64,000 bases of DNA from G965218495 sp965218495 (lineage in GTDB: Bacteria; Bacteroidota; Rhodothermia; Rhodothermales; Bin80). The notes under the pieces are model-generated. The model was not told the DNA's origin. It was given only the letters and a program-made list of their open reading frames with translations, and searched no databases. The DNA lies in NCBI GenBank assembly GCA_965218495.1, contig OZ244626.1, positions 310,001 to 374,000 on the forward strand. The letters run 5' to 3'. Position numbers and translations under genes: made by a program. Shown one piece after another: positions 42,154-50,861 of this stretch; the stretch's first letter is position 1; every line of letters starts with the position of its first letter.

Positions 42154-43452
42154 CTAGTCGACTGCCGGAGCTGCGAATTCGTCGTACTGAACGCGCTCAA
42201 TGTCGATGCCGCACGCCGAAAGCTTATCCTCCAGCCGCTCATATCCGCGGTCCAGGTGGTAGATGCGGCCGACATGCGTGGTGCCTCGCGCGACCATACC
42301 TGCGAGCACCAGTGACACGCTGGCCCGCAGATCAGTACTCATTACGCGGGCGCCGCTGAGCGGCGTCCCGCCATGTACCGTTACCGTGTCTCCCCGAACT
42401 CGAGCCTGCACGCCCATGCGGGCGAGCTCCGGGATATGGTTGAAGCGGTCGCCGTAGACTGTGTCCCGAACGGTGCTGGCGCCGTGACACTGGGTCAGTA
42501 GCACAGTCCACTGCGCCTGCAAGTCGGTCGGGAAGCCCGGGTAGATACCGGTCGCGACGGACACTGGACGCAGCTCGTCCGGCGCGGTCACTTCGACCGT
42601 ATTCTCAAGGACTGCGCAATCGGCTCCGGTCCGCACAAAGGCTTCCAGGAAATCGTTGCCCAAATGCTCAGGCCTGGCATGTGTGAGTCGGAAGGCTTCG
42701 CCGGGGCGCCCTGCGATAGCGGCCGCGATCATGAATGTGCCCAGCTCTATTCGGTCAGGGCAGTTGCTGAAGGTGACAGTTCGCAGGGCGGGAACGCCCT
42801 CGATCTCGAGGATACGTGTGCCGACCCCATGCAGCCTGGCGCCCATAGCCTGCAGCATCTCGCAGAACACCACTACATCGGGTTCTATAGCTGCATTCTC
42901 GATGCGCGAATTGCCGCGCGCGGTGGCGGCTGCGAGAAGGATGTTGATGGTCGCGCCGACGCTGGAAGGCTCCAGCCGAACGGAGCCACCGGGCAGGCCG
43001 CCCTGCGGAGTCTTGGCCACTACATAGCCATCGTCCAGATCAATAGAAGCGCCCAGCGCCTTGATGCCTTCCAGGTGCAGATTGACGGGCCGCGGGCCCC
43101 AGGCACAACCACCGGGAAGTGAGACGCGTGCCCGTCCACAGCGCCCAACAAGCGCACCGAGCATATAGAATGACGCTCGCATCTTCTTGACAAGCGCGTA
43201 GGGTGCCTCCGGGAACCCTATGCGCGTCGTATCTACCTGCATGGAATGCCCCGCCAGGCTGACGTCTGCACCCGTAATGCGCAGAACATTAGAAAGCGTT
43301 TCGATGTCGCGCAGACGCGGAATGTTGTTCAGGGTTGTGACGCCGCTGGCAAGAAGGGTTGCGGCCACAAGGGGCAAGGCGGCGTTCTTGGAATTGCTAA
43401 TCCTAAGCGTCCCTTCTAGAGGATGCCCGCCCTTGATTACGAGTTTTTCCAT
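42154..43452 (-). CDS. murA: UDP-N-acetylglucosamine 1-carboxyvinyltransferase
   Basis: Transfers enolpyruvate from PEP to UDP-GlcNAc, the first committed step of peptidoglycan synthesis. From the ATG at 43452 the product has 432 residues. It contains SNSKNAALPLVAATLL, the active-site loop with Cys116 (LPGGCAWGPRPVNLHL), EPDVVVFCEMLQAMGA, IYPGFPTDLQAQWTVLL and DTVYGDRFNHIPEL. The cysteine that fosfomycin alkylates is retained. The frame extends to 43869 but that part overlaps the divergent iscS gene and has no MurA similarity. Convergent with the cytochrome gene (151-bp gap). Confidence 0.96.
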   Translation of the reverse strand: MEKLVIKGGHPLEGTLRISNSKNAALPLVAATLLASGVTTLNNIPRLRDIETLSNVLRITGADVSLAGHSMQVDTTRIGFPEAPYALVKKMRASFYMLGALVGRCGRARVSLPGGCAWGPRPVNLHLEGIKALGASIDLDDGYVVAKTPQGGLPGGSVRLEPSSVGATINILLAAATARGNSRIENAAIEPDVVVFCEMLQAMGARLHGVGTRILEIEGVPALRTVTFSNCPDRIELGTFMIAAAIAGRPGEAFRLTHARPEHLGNDFLEAFVRTGADCAVLENTVEVTAPDELRPVSVATGIYPGFPTDLQAQWTVLLTQCHGASTVRDTVYGDRFNHIPELARMGVQARVRGDTVTVHGGTPLSGARVMSTDLRASVSLVLAGMVARGTTHVGRIYHLDRGYERLEDKLSACGIDIERVQYDEFAAPAVD

Positions 43453-43614
43453 GGATGTCGCAGGTGACGGTTGGTCTAAGATAACGCCCGATGCCGCGAA
43501 GCGGTATGGGACGGGGCCTGCGGGAACCGCAGGGCCAGGCGTGGCTAGCATGTGCGGATGCGGCATGCCCAATGATTGGGCACGCCTTTTTGCAATAGTC
43601 GTACAAGATAGGTT

Positions 43615-44778
43615 ATGGAGCGAATCTATCTGGATCATGCAGCGACCACACCGCTTGATGAGCGTGTGCTGGCGGCCATGTTGCCGTATTTGCAGGGCCA
43701 ATACGGCAACGCATCCAGTACGCACAGCTTGGGGCGCGCTGCGCGTGTCGCAGTCGAGACAAGCCGGGAGCGCATAGCGGCGCACCTGAATGCGCATCCC
43801 TCGGAAGTCATGTTCACCAGTGGGGGCACCGAGGGTGATAACGCGGCGCTCCAGGGAATGCTGGCGCATACGCGCAAGGGCCTCATAACTTCAGCGGTGG
43901 AGCACGCCGCAGTGCTGGAAACCGCCAGGGCAATTCAGGCCGCCGGACATCCCGTTACGATTCTGGCGCCGGGCCCAGATGGCCGCGTAACCGCTTCGCA
44001 AGTCGAAGACGTGCTCACGCCGGAGACCGGCTTGGTATCTATTGCGCTTGTTAACAATGAGATCGGCACCATCGCTCCGATTCGCGCAATCAGTGGCGTG
44101 TGTCGGCGTGCGGGTGTGCCACTGCACACAGATGCAATCCAGGCGCCCACGGTGATGGCGCTGGACGTCAAGGCCTTGGGAGTAGATCTGATGACGTTGT
44201 CAGGACACAAGATCTATGGCCCGAAGGGGATCGGGGTATTGTACGCAAGGGCCGGACTCGACTTCATGCCGTTTGTTTTGGGAGGCTCACAAGAGCGCGG
44301 GCGGCGAGGAGGTACGGAAAGTGTAGCGGCAATCGTAGGGATGGCTACGGCGCTGGATCTTGCGGCAGCCTGCCGCGAGGAAGAAGCGGCGCGTCTTGCG
44401 GCTCTACGGCGACGATTGGAAATTCATCTTAACGAGGAACTTGGCGATACTTTTGTTTACAACACGCCGGTAGATGGGAACGCGGCGCCGCACATTTTGA
44501 GCATTGCCTTGAAGCCGTCAGGTGCCTACCAGATTGATGGCGAAATGCTTCACTTGAATCTCGATATGGAGGGCGTGATGGTTTCGGCCGGCTCTGCATG
44601 CTCCAGTGGCGCCGTCCAGGTCAGCCATGTACTGAAGGCCATTGGGCTGGATGACGCAACAGCGTCGGCTGCGGTGCGCTTTTCGCTAGGGCGAAGTACG
44701 ACCAGCGACGCCGTGGAAGAAGCGGCGCGGCGCCTGGTACGCATCTCACGTCGCATGCGGGAAAGACGCACCGTATGA
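43615..44778 (+). CDS. iscS: Cysteine desulfurase (IscS/NifS type)
   Basis: A PLP enzyme that releases sulfur from cysteine for Fe-S cluster assembly or tRNA thiolation. The 387 residues show YLDHAATTPLDERV, TSGGTEGDNAAL, the Schiff-base Lys199 in LSGHKIYGPKG, and the persulfide-forming Cys329 in SAGSACSSGAVQVSHVL. Length and motif set fit group I. Its stop overlaps the start of the next gene (ATGA), opening a plus-strand operon-like run to plsY. No iscU-type scaffold is adjacent. Confidence 0.94.
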   Translation: MERIYLDHAATTPLDERVLAAMLPYLQGQYGNASSTHSLGRAARVAVETSRERIAAHLNAHPSEVMFTSGGTEGDNAALQGMLAHTRKGLITSAVEHAAVLETARAIQAAGHPVTILAPGPDGRVTASQVEDVLTPETGLVSIALVNNEIGTIAPIRAISGVCRRAGVPLHTDAIQAPTVMALDVKALGVDLMTLSGHKIYGPKGIGVLYARAGLDFMPFVLGGSQERGRRGGTESVAAIVGMATALDLAAACREEEAARLAALRRRLEIHLNEELGDTFVYNTPVDGNAAPHILSIALKPSGAYQIDGEMLHLNLDMEGVMVSAGSACSSGAVQVSHVLKAIGLDDATASAAVRFSLGRSTTSDAVEEAARRLVRISRRMRERRTV

Positions 44779-45422
44779 CGTGCCTCATCGTATTGGCGAA
44801 GGCGCCTGTGTCCGGTGCGGTCAAGACGCGGCTTTGCCCGCCGCTAAGACCATGGGAGGCGGCCCGCGTCGCGGAAGCATTCCTGCTTGACGCGCTTGAG
44901 CAGTACGCGTCTCTCAAGGTCGATGTGCGGTTGTGCCTCGCGGGAGCATGGACTTATGGCAACGAATCGCTCTGTGGCGCGTCCATTTTCCGGCAGGGCG
45001 AGGGATCCCTCGGTGAGCGGCTAAGCCACGCTTGCCGAGAGTCTGAGGCACACGGGTATCGGAAACTGATCGTGATAGGCGCGGATCATCCAACCTTGCC
45101 TACGGCATGGGTCGCGGAAGCTATCGAACGCCTGGAAGCGCCGGGCGCTGCCGTGATCGGGCCGACCACAGACGGGGGCTTCTACCTCTTGGGCATGCAT
45201 CCCTACGCGCCTGTGGCCTTTGCCGGCGAGTTCAGCCATGCCGGAGTATTTGAGGAAACGTATGCACGCTTGGCGCAGGAGTGGAAGCCGGTACATGTGC
45301 TTCAGCCGTGGTATGACGTAGACAGTGCTGCGGACCTTGAGCGCTTGCGGCACGATCTTCGTGCGGTGCAAGGTTGCAAGCGCACCCGTGAGGTGTTGGG
45401 CTTTGGCGAATTGCAAAAATGA
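44775..45422 (+). CDS. DUF2064/TIGR04282-type nucleotidyl- or glycosyltransferase
   Basis: A 215-residue GT-A-like protein with the N-terminal LIVLAKAPVSGAVKTRLCPP nucleotide-binding motif. It also has LIVIGADHPTLPTAWVAEAI with the DxP metal motif, and VIGPTTDGGFYLLGM. These are the marks of the TIGR04282 family (often annotated as arsenosugar-biosynthesis glycosyltransferase, related to CofC). Real substrate is not known from sequence. The start overlaps the iscS stop, so expression is coupled. Confidence 0.85.
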   Translation: MTCLIVLAKAPVSGAVKTRLCPPLRPWEAARVAEAFLLDALEQYASLKVDVRLCLAGAWTYGNESLCGASIFRQGEGSLGERLSHACRESEAHGYRKLIVIGADHPTLPTAWVAEAIERLEAPGAAVIGPTTDGGFYLLGMHPYAPVAFAGEFSHAGVFEETYARLAQEWKPVHVLQPWYDVDSAADLERLRHDLRAVQGCKRTREVLGFGELQK

Positions 45423-45482
45423 ATGGTGTGTCCAAGCATTTGGGCGCCTTCACAAACGATAGGGTTGACTGCATACAGCACG

Positions 45483-46430
45483 ATGGCGGAAGGCATGCGC
45501 GGACGGGGCGCCGTGACGGCAACAGCCTTTGGGCCGGCGTCCATGTCGAATCTGGGTCCCGGATTCGACACGCTGGGTATCTGCATCCGAGGATATGGGG
45601 ATACTGTGACCGCTACGATTACCGCAGCGCCCGAAGTCACTGTTCAGAGCAGCATCCCTTTGCCAAGTGATCCAGAAAGGAATACCGCAGCGCGGGCTGC
45701 GCAGCTAGTTCTGCAAGCTGCCGGGGCAGATTGCAGCGTGCACCTTCATATTGACAAGGGCATCCCGCTGGGCTCCGGCATTGGTGGCTCCGCGGCCAGC
45801 GCGGCAGCGGGTGCCTGGGCTACTAACCTGGTACTCGGTCGTCCGTTTGAAAAGGCTAGCCTAGTGGAGGCCGTGTTGGAGGGCGAGGCCGTAGCGTCTG
45901 GCGGCGCACGCCATGGTGACAACGCGTTGCCGGCACTGTTCGGCGGCATGGTACTCACCTCGCCTTGCAACGCGGCGGACTATCGCCTGATTCCGCTTTC
46001 CAGACCGCTCTACGTGGCCCTGCTTTTGCCGCAGTTGGCAATACTTACCGCTCCAGCACGCGACATCTTGCCGGAGCATGTGTCGCTACGAACCGCGGTG
46101 GAGAACGCGAGTGATCTGGCGTTCCAGATGCACTGCATAGCCGCAGGTGACTACGAAGAGGTGGGTGTCTACATGATGCGGGATCGACTGGTGGAGCCTG
46201 TGCGCAGTAGGCTCTTGCCCTTCTATGACCAGGCGCGTGCCGGCGCCTTGGCCGCGGGTGCCTGGGCATGCGCCATAACCGGCAGCGGTCCCGCGATGTT
46301 TGCGCTTGCGCCGAGCCACGCCGTGGCGGAGGCCGCCGCGGCTGCTATGGTTCAGGCGGCAGACGCAGCCGGAACCAATGCAACAGGTGTGGTCACGGAA
46401 CCCGACCTGGAGGGTGTACGGGCAATCTGA
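45483..46430 (+). CDS. thrB: Homoserine kinase
   Basis: A GHMP-family kinase that phosphorylates homoserine on the route to threonine. From the ATG at 45483 (315 aa) it shows the N-terminal FGPASMSNLGPGFDTLG, the phosphate-binding loop IPLGSGIGGSAASAAAGAWA, and the C-terminal AWACAITGSGPAMFALAPS. A start at 45495 is equally possible; the frame back to 45423 has no homology. The stop TGA overlaps the thrC ATG (TGATG), a typical thrBC coupling. Confidence 0.95.
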   Translation: MAEGMRGRGAVTATAFGPASMSNLGPGFDTLGICIRGYGDTVTATITAAPEVTVQSSIPLPSDPERNTAARAAQLVLQAAGADCSVHLHIDKGIPLGSGIGGSAASAAAGAWATNLVLGRPFEKASLVEAVLEGEAVASGGARHGDNALPALFGGMVLTSPCNAADYRLIPLSRPLYVALLLPQLAILTAPARDILPEHVSLRTAVENASDLAFQMHCIAAGDYEEVGVYMMRDRLVEPVRSRLLPFYDQARAGALAAGAWACAITGSGPAMFALAPSHAVAEAAAAAMVQAADAAGTNATGVVTEPDLEGVRAI

Positions 46431-47695
46431 TGCTTTTTCGCAGTACACGCGGTGCAAGTGGCGCCTCGCTCAGAGCAGCGCTCTTGAGCGGCCTTGCGCC
46501 GGATGGCGGGCTTTACATTCCTTCGCGGATTCCACAGGTTTCTTCTTCTTGGCGTGAGCACGCCCGATTCGCGGACCTGGGACTGGATATTCTGAGGCCA
46601 TTCTTGGCAGGAGAGTTGCCTGCAGATCAGATGGAGTGCATCGTGCATGGCGCCTTGGATTTTCCGGTTCCGCTTGTGCGGCTGCAGGGCTGGGAAGAGA
46701 CGTATGTTGTTGAGCTGTTTCATGGACCTACACTGTCCTTTAAGGACTTTGGTGCGCGCACCATGGCGCGCTTGATGGGCTACTTCGCTGGCGGCGAGCC
46801 GGTAACGATCTTGGTAGCCACTTCAGGCGACACGGGCAGCGCAGTAGCGGACGGCTTTGCAGGGCAGGACGGGCTGCGGGCGGCGCTGCTGTTTCCCGAG
46901 GGGCAGGTCAGCCCGACGCAAGCGCAGCAGCTCACGCTGCGACGGCCTGGAGTGCGCGCTTTTGCGGTGCAGGGCACCTTTGACGAGTGCCAGGCGATGG
47001 TAAAGGGGGCACTCGCTGCACCGGAAGGGCTCGCACTGTCGGCTGCGAACTCCATCAACGTGGGGCGCCTCTTGCCGCAAATGCTGTACTACTATTGGGC
47101 AATGGCCCAAGGTGGCTTTGATGAAGGGATCATCAGCGTACCGTGTGGCAACCTGGGCAACCTTACAGGGGGCGTTATGGCAGCGCTGGCCGGACTGCCA
47201 GTGTTGGAATTCCTGGCGGCACACAACGCCAACCGGGCTTTTCCGCACTATCTTGCAACGGGCAGGTACACGTTTGGGCCGTCTGTGCGTACACTCTCGA
47301 ATGCCATGGATGTGGGCGCGCCCAGCAATTTCGAACGCCTGCAGCAACTGTTGCCGGACATGCGTGAGCGGATTACGGGCTATAGCGTTTCCGACGGGGA
47401 GATGCTGACGAGCATGCGCCGTGTTTACGAGGAGACAGGCTATGAGGCGGATCCCCATACGGCGGTGGGGCTGGAGGCCGCGCGACGCCACCGGCAGGCC
47501 ACGGGACTGCGAGCGCCATGCATAGTACTTGCCACGGCACATCCGGCGAAATTTCCCGATACGGTTCGGTGCGCACTAGGCCGAGCACCCTCGGTGCCGG
47601 ATGCGCTGTCGGGGTTGTCAGCAAGGCCGAAGCGAGTAGTGCCTCTGGCGGCCAGCCGCTCCGCGCTGATGCGCGCGCTCCGGGCATGGCGATAG
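46430..47695 (+). CDS. thrC: Threonine synthase
   Basis: Converts O-phosphohomoserine to threonine with PLP. The 421-residue product starts MLFRSTRGASGASLRAALLS, contains the Schiff-base lysine in GPTLSFKDFGARTMARLM, LVATSGDTGSAVADGF, and VPCGNLGNLTGGVMAALA. These are features of the shorter class of ThrC. The upstream part of the open frame overlaps thrB and is not protein-like. A short gap of 4 bp separates it from the next gene. Confidence 0.96.
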   Translation: MLFRSTRGASGASLRAALLSGLAPDGGLYIPSRIPQVSSSWREHARFADLGLDILRPFLAGELPADQMECIVHGALDFPVPLVRLQGWEETYVVELFHGPTLSFKDFGARTMARLMGYFAGGEPVTILVATSGDTGSAVADGFAGQDGLRAALLFPEGQVSPTQAQQLTLRRPGVRAFAVQGTFDECQAMVKGALAAPEGLALSAANSINVGRLLPQMLYYYWAMAQGGFDEGIISVPCGNLGNLTGGVMAALAGLPVLEFLAAHNANRAFPHYLATGRYTFGPSVRTLSNAMDVGAPSNFERLQQLLPDMRERITGYSVSDGEMLTSMRRVYEETGYEADPHTAVGLEAARRHRQATGLRAPCIVLATAHPAKFPDTVRCALGRAPSVPDALSGLSARPKRVVPLAASRSALMRALRAWR

Positions 47696-47699
47696 GAGT

Positions 47700-48476
47700 G
47701 TGAAACCGTTTGAACCCGACATATGGCCTGTGGCTCAGCGCGAAGCGGCGGCTGCCCTATGGGCCTTCTATCGCGCGCTGGATGCTCCGAGGCCAGGCGT
47801 ACCCGTGGCAGCTGAGGTGCAGCAGTGCGAGGCAGGCGAGGTCCTGGAAATCATTCCACCGGCGGTGGCGACACGCGCCTATGAGGTGTGCCGCTTGCAC
47901 AGGCTGGATCGGGCGCTCTTGGCGGAGCAGGTGAGGGCCGCGGCATACCTTGTGCCGCCGGTGCGCTTTACAACGGCGGCTGAGCTATTGACTTTTGTCC
48001 GGCTTCGGTGCGGGGCGCATGCCCAGCTTCTGGCGCACCTGGCGGGGCAGCGCGGGAGGTTCAGGACTCAGGGCACGCAGGAATTTGCCAAGGCGTTGTT
48101 CCTTACAAATCGACTTTGTTATCTGGTGCAGGATCTGGCGGAGGATCGGCTGTTTCTGCCGCTTTCGGAACTGGCGCAATTCGAGGTTTCCGAGGCGCAG
48201 CTGATGGAGGGCCGGATGGAGGAAGGCGCCCGCCGCCTGTTGTGGAAGCAGGCGGTGCGTATCCGCGATGCCTATGGAGCCTGCCAGCGGCTGGGGCATG
48301 ACCTGAATGGCTGGCCAAGGCGACAGTTCAGGCGGCACTGGATGGAGGGTTTGTACCTTCTGTCCGTCGTAGAGAAGCGTAAGTTTGACGTATGGACGAA
48401 GCCTGCTGCCTTGTCAGGCACGCAGCGGCTTCAGATGCGCTGGCAAATACTTGTTGGCAAGACCAGCTTTCGATAG
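47700..48476 (+). CDS. Squalene/phytoene synthase-like protein with altered first Asp motif
   Basis: A 258-residue all-helical protein resembling the trans-isoprenyl diphosphate synthases of the squalene/phytoene synthase (HpnC/HpnD) group. The second aspartate motif is recognisable (CYLVQDLAEDRLFLPLSELA). The first one, normally in the YAFAR-x-x-DD-x-x-D region, reads WAFYRALDAPRPGVP and lacks the Asp cluster. It may be a non-catalytic homologue or a divergent enzyme. It starts with a GTG-proximal site 4 bp after thrC and ends 3 bp before purM, so it is cotranscribed with amino acid and purine genes. Function is not certain. Confidence 0.6.
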   Translation: MKPFEPDIWPVAQREAAAALWAFYRALDAPRPGVPVAAEVQQCEAGEVLEIIPPAVATRAYEVCRLHRLDRALLAEQVRAAAYLVPPVRFTTAAELLTFVRLRCGAHAQLLAHLAGQRGRFRTQGTQEFAKALFLTNRLCYLVQDLAEDRLFLPLSELAQFEVSEAQLMEGRMEEGARRLLWKQAVRIRDAYGACQRLGHDLNGWPRRQFRRHWMEGLYLLSVVEKRKFDVWTKPAALSGTQRLQMRWQILVGKTSFR

Positions 48477-48479
48477 GCG

Positions 48480-49487
48480 ATGGCGACATACAAGGATACG
48501 GGGGTCGATCTTGAGTCTGCAGCAGCGGCATTCGGCAAGATGGGACCCTATGTACAACAAACGCTCACGACTGGGGTCGTCGGCAAAGTAGGTGCCTTTG
48601 GAGGCTTCTACGAATTGCCTGGCGGCTACAATAACCCGATACTTGTGTCCTCCGTTGATGGGGTCGGGACCAAGCTGAAGGTGGCATTCAGGGCGAACCG
48701 GCACGACTCGATCGGAGAAGATCTGGTTAATCATTGCGTCAACGACATCGCGGTATGCGGCGCAAAGCCGCTTTATTTCCTTGACTATTTTGCTACCGGA
48801 AAGCTGGACCCAGGCGTATTTGAGGCCGTAATTGCCGGCATTGCGCGTGGCTGCAAAGCCAACGGCTGCGCATTGATCGGTGGCGAGACGGCAGAGATGC
48901 CGGACTTCTATACTGGGGGCGAGTACGATTTGGCAGGCACCGTTGTCGGCATCGTGGAGAAAGTGGATATTTTGGATGGCAGTCGCGTAACCGAAGGGGA
49001 TTCGCTTGTTGGCATCCCGTCGGACGGGCTGCATACCAATGGCTATACGCTTGCACGCTACGCGTGCTTTGGCACCGATAGCCCGTACGGCATTGGCGAC
49101 TGCCCCAAGGAGCTGGAAGGTGAATCCGTTGGCGAAGCCTTACTGAAGGTTCATCGATCGTACTTGCAGCCAATTCGAGCGCTCTGTGAGGTGGGGCTCG
49201 CAAATGCCTTTGCACATATTACCGGCGGCGGTATCGAGGGCAATACGCGGCGCGTAGTCCAGCCGCCGCTTACGTTTGCCGTACACTATGATTTGTGGGA
49301 GCGTCCGGCCATATTCAACTTTATTCAGGGCGCAGCTGAGGTTCCGGAGACGGACATGCGACAAACCTTCAACCTGGGGATCGGTCTCGTCGCGGTAGTG
49401 CCGCAGTCCAATGTGGAAGCGGCCCTCATGCTGCTCAGAGAAAGCGGCGAAGATCCTGTGGTGATAGGCAGAGTTTCGCGCCTTTAG
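48480..49487 (+). CDS. purM: Phosphoribosylformylglycinamidine cyclo-ligase
   Basis: Closes the imidazole ring to give aminoimidazole ribonucleotide, step five of purine synthesis. The 335 residues carry YKDTGVDLESAAAAFGKM, LVSSVDGVGTKLKVAF, LVNHCVNDIAVCGAKPLYFL, GCALIGGETAEMPDFY and ITGGGIEGNTRRV, the full PurM signature. It starts 3 bp after the preceding gene and is followed by plsY after 23 bp. Confidence 0.97.
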   Translation: MATYKDTGVDLESAAAAFGKMGPYVQQTLTTGVVGKVGAFGGFYELPGGYNNPILVSSVDGVGTKLKVAFRANRHDSIGEDLVNHCVNDIAVCGAKPLYFLDYFATGKLDPGVFEAVIAGIARGCKANGCALIGGETAEMPDFYTGGEYDLAGTVVGIVEKVDILDGSRVTEGDSLVGIPSDGLHTNGYTLARYACFGTDSPYGIGDCPKELEGESVGEALLKVHRSYLQPIRALCEVGLANAFAHITGGGIEGNTRRVVQPPLTFAVHYDLWERPAIFNFIQGAAEVPETDMRQTFNLGIGLVAVVPQSNVEAALMLLRESGEDPVVIGRVSRL

Positions 49488-49510
49488 ATGTTACGCCTTA
49501 CATTAACACT

Positions 49511-50197
49511 ATGCTGTCTCTAGGTCTCATCTTGATACTTAGCTACCTGGCCGGTTCCATACCGGGCAGCGTCTGGATAGGAAAGGCACTATATGGCCTG
49601 GATGTCCGCAACTATGGCAGTTGCAATGCCGGCGCTACTAACGCTTTTCGCGTCCTTGGATGGAAGGCTGGCATGCTGTCGACCGTAGTCGATATAGGCA
49701 AGGGGCTTTTTGCAGCTGGCCTCATCGCAACCATCCGCCTGGATGATGGCCTGCCTAGCGGGTTTGCTTTTTGGCAGGTCGAATCGGTGGTGCGGCTCTT
49801 GGCTGGCATGGCCGCCGTCACGGGCCACATGTGGCCGATCTGGGCGCGCTTCGCGGGTGGCAAAGGAGTGAACACGGCCGCGGGCGTGTTGTTTGCCTTG
49901 ACACCCATCACGATGTGGATCGTGCTGGGCACCTTTGTGGTGGTTCTGGTTTGCTCTCGGTATGTGTCGCTGGCCTCGATGAGCGCTGCTATTATGTTTC
50001 CGACCGCTGTGGCGGTTCGAAGATTTGTCTTTGGTATTGAAGGGTTGGACAGAAGCTTGCTACTATTTGGCATTGTCCTTACGGTGTGCATATTCATTGC
50101 CCATCGTAACAACATCGCACGACTGCTTAACGGTACGGAAAACAGGCTGCGCAGCTTTAGACTTGCACGCGGCTTGCGTGGTCGCGGTCAACTCTAG
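49511..50197 (+). CDS. plsY: Glycerol-3-phosphate acyltransferase
   Basis: An inner-membrane enzyme that transfers an acyl group from acyl-phosphate to glycerol 3-phosphate, the first acylation of phospholipid synthesis. The 228 residues form about five to six membrane helices. They include the PlsY motifs SIPGSVWIGK, the glycine-rich GSCNAGATNAFRVLGWKAG, and GHMWPIWARFAGGKGVNTA. The basic C-terminus (RLRSFRLARGLRGRGQL) would be cytoplasmic. It is the last gene of the run that begins with iscS. Confidence 0.95.
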   Translation: MLSLGLILILSYLAGSIPGSVWIGKALYGLDVRNYGSCNAGATNAFRVLGWKAGMLSTVVDIGKGLFAAGLIATIRLDDGLPSGFAFWQVESVVRLLAGMAAVTGHMWPIWARFAGGKGVNTAAGVLFALTPITMWIVLGTFVVVLVCSRYVSLASMSAAIMFPTAVAVRRFVFGIEGLDRSLLLFGIVLTVCIFIAHRNNIARLLNGTENRLRSFRLARGLRGRGQL

Positions 50198-50235
50198 TGC
50201 TGATCGTGCGCCACTGACACAACGGGGCATGCAGC

Positions 50236-50664
50236 ATGGGCGAGAAGGAGCGCAATACGAGATTCGCACCCTTCCTAGGCTCATGCGGCACGTCCTACGA
50301 GGCCGCTCTGTGTGCTCAGTGCTACTTAGCGGCCGCCCAATGGGTAGGCAGCGTTTCACTGAGTGGATCCGGGCGAAGATTCCAGTTGGCGTCTCCGGGC
50401 GCGCTATGTATCAATTGTCACAAGCGGAGTCTCGTCAGCACGCACCATGACACGATGGTTTGCTGCGTGACATGTGGATCGAATGAGCACGTGCCCGATG
50501 GCGGATCCGTGTGCGATCAGTGCTATTCGGCGCGGCGGCGCATATCGGAGCGCGCCCGCGAGGAATTTGTGTTCTACGACGAGTGTGATTGGTGCAGCCA
50601 GCCTTCCGAGTTCAATGGTTGGGGAATGGTACTCTGTGCCCGCTGCTGTGCGAACATGAACTAA
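50236..50664 (+). CDS. Cysteine-rich zinc-ribbon protein of unknown function
   Basis: A 142-residue protein with at least six CxxC-type pairs: CAQC, CINC, CVTC, CDQC, CDWC and CARC. These would make about three zinc ribbons or knuckles. A charged linker SARRRISERAREEF separates the last pair from the rest. No other domain is seen and I do not recognise a family. Likely intracellular, perhaps nucleic-acid- or protein-binding. It has its own gap upstream (38 bp after plsY) and 197 bp downstream before the cytochrome lipoprotein gene, where a promoter lies. Confidence 0.65.
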   Translation: MGEKERNTRFAPFLGSCGTSYEAALCAQCYLAAAQWVGSVSLSGSGRRFQLASPGALCINCHKRSLVSTHHDTMVCCVTCGSNEHVPDGGSVCDQCYSARRRISERAREEFVFYDECDWCSQPSEFNGWGMVLCARCCANMN

Positions 50665-50824
50665 AGATAACCGGCAGCGCTCAAGGCGGCGCGCATGATC
50701 CACGAAGTAAGGCACCTTTAGACGTGTCCTCATTCGGCAGGGGGCGGTACGATCTGATGTGCTGTCAGAGCCTGCCGGTAGCGCACAGGCATCTACCCCG
50801 GCGAAACATCAGGTGCAATTGGCT

Positions 50825-50832
50825 TATTTTTG
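50825..50832 (+). promoter_or_regulatory. Bacteroidota-type -7 promoter box before the DUF1549 gene
   Basis: Reads TATTTTTG, fitting TAnnTTTG, and lies 29 nt before the ATG at 50862, a spacing almost identical to that of the box at 564-571. No clear TTTG -33 element is found 19-21 nt upstream. It probably drives the catabolic cluster that follows. Confidence 0.45.
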
Positions 50833-50861
50833 TAGCTACGCCTGTCTAGATTCTTGCTGCC

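Noticed and set aside
43453..43869. 139-codon N-terminal extension of murA
   Set aside because: It is antisense to iscS, is rich in Arg/Cys in a non-protein-like manner and has no MurA similarity.
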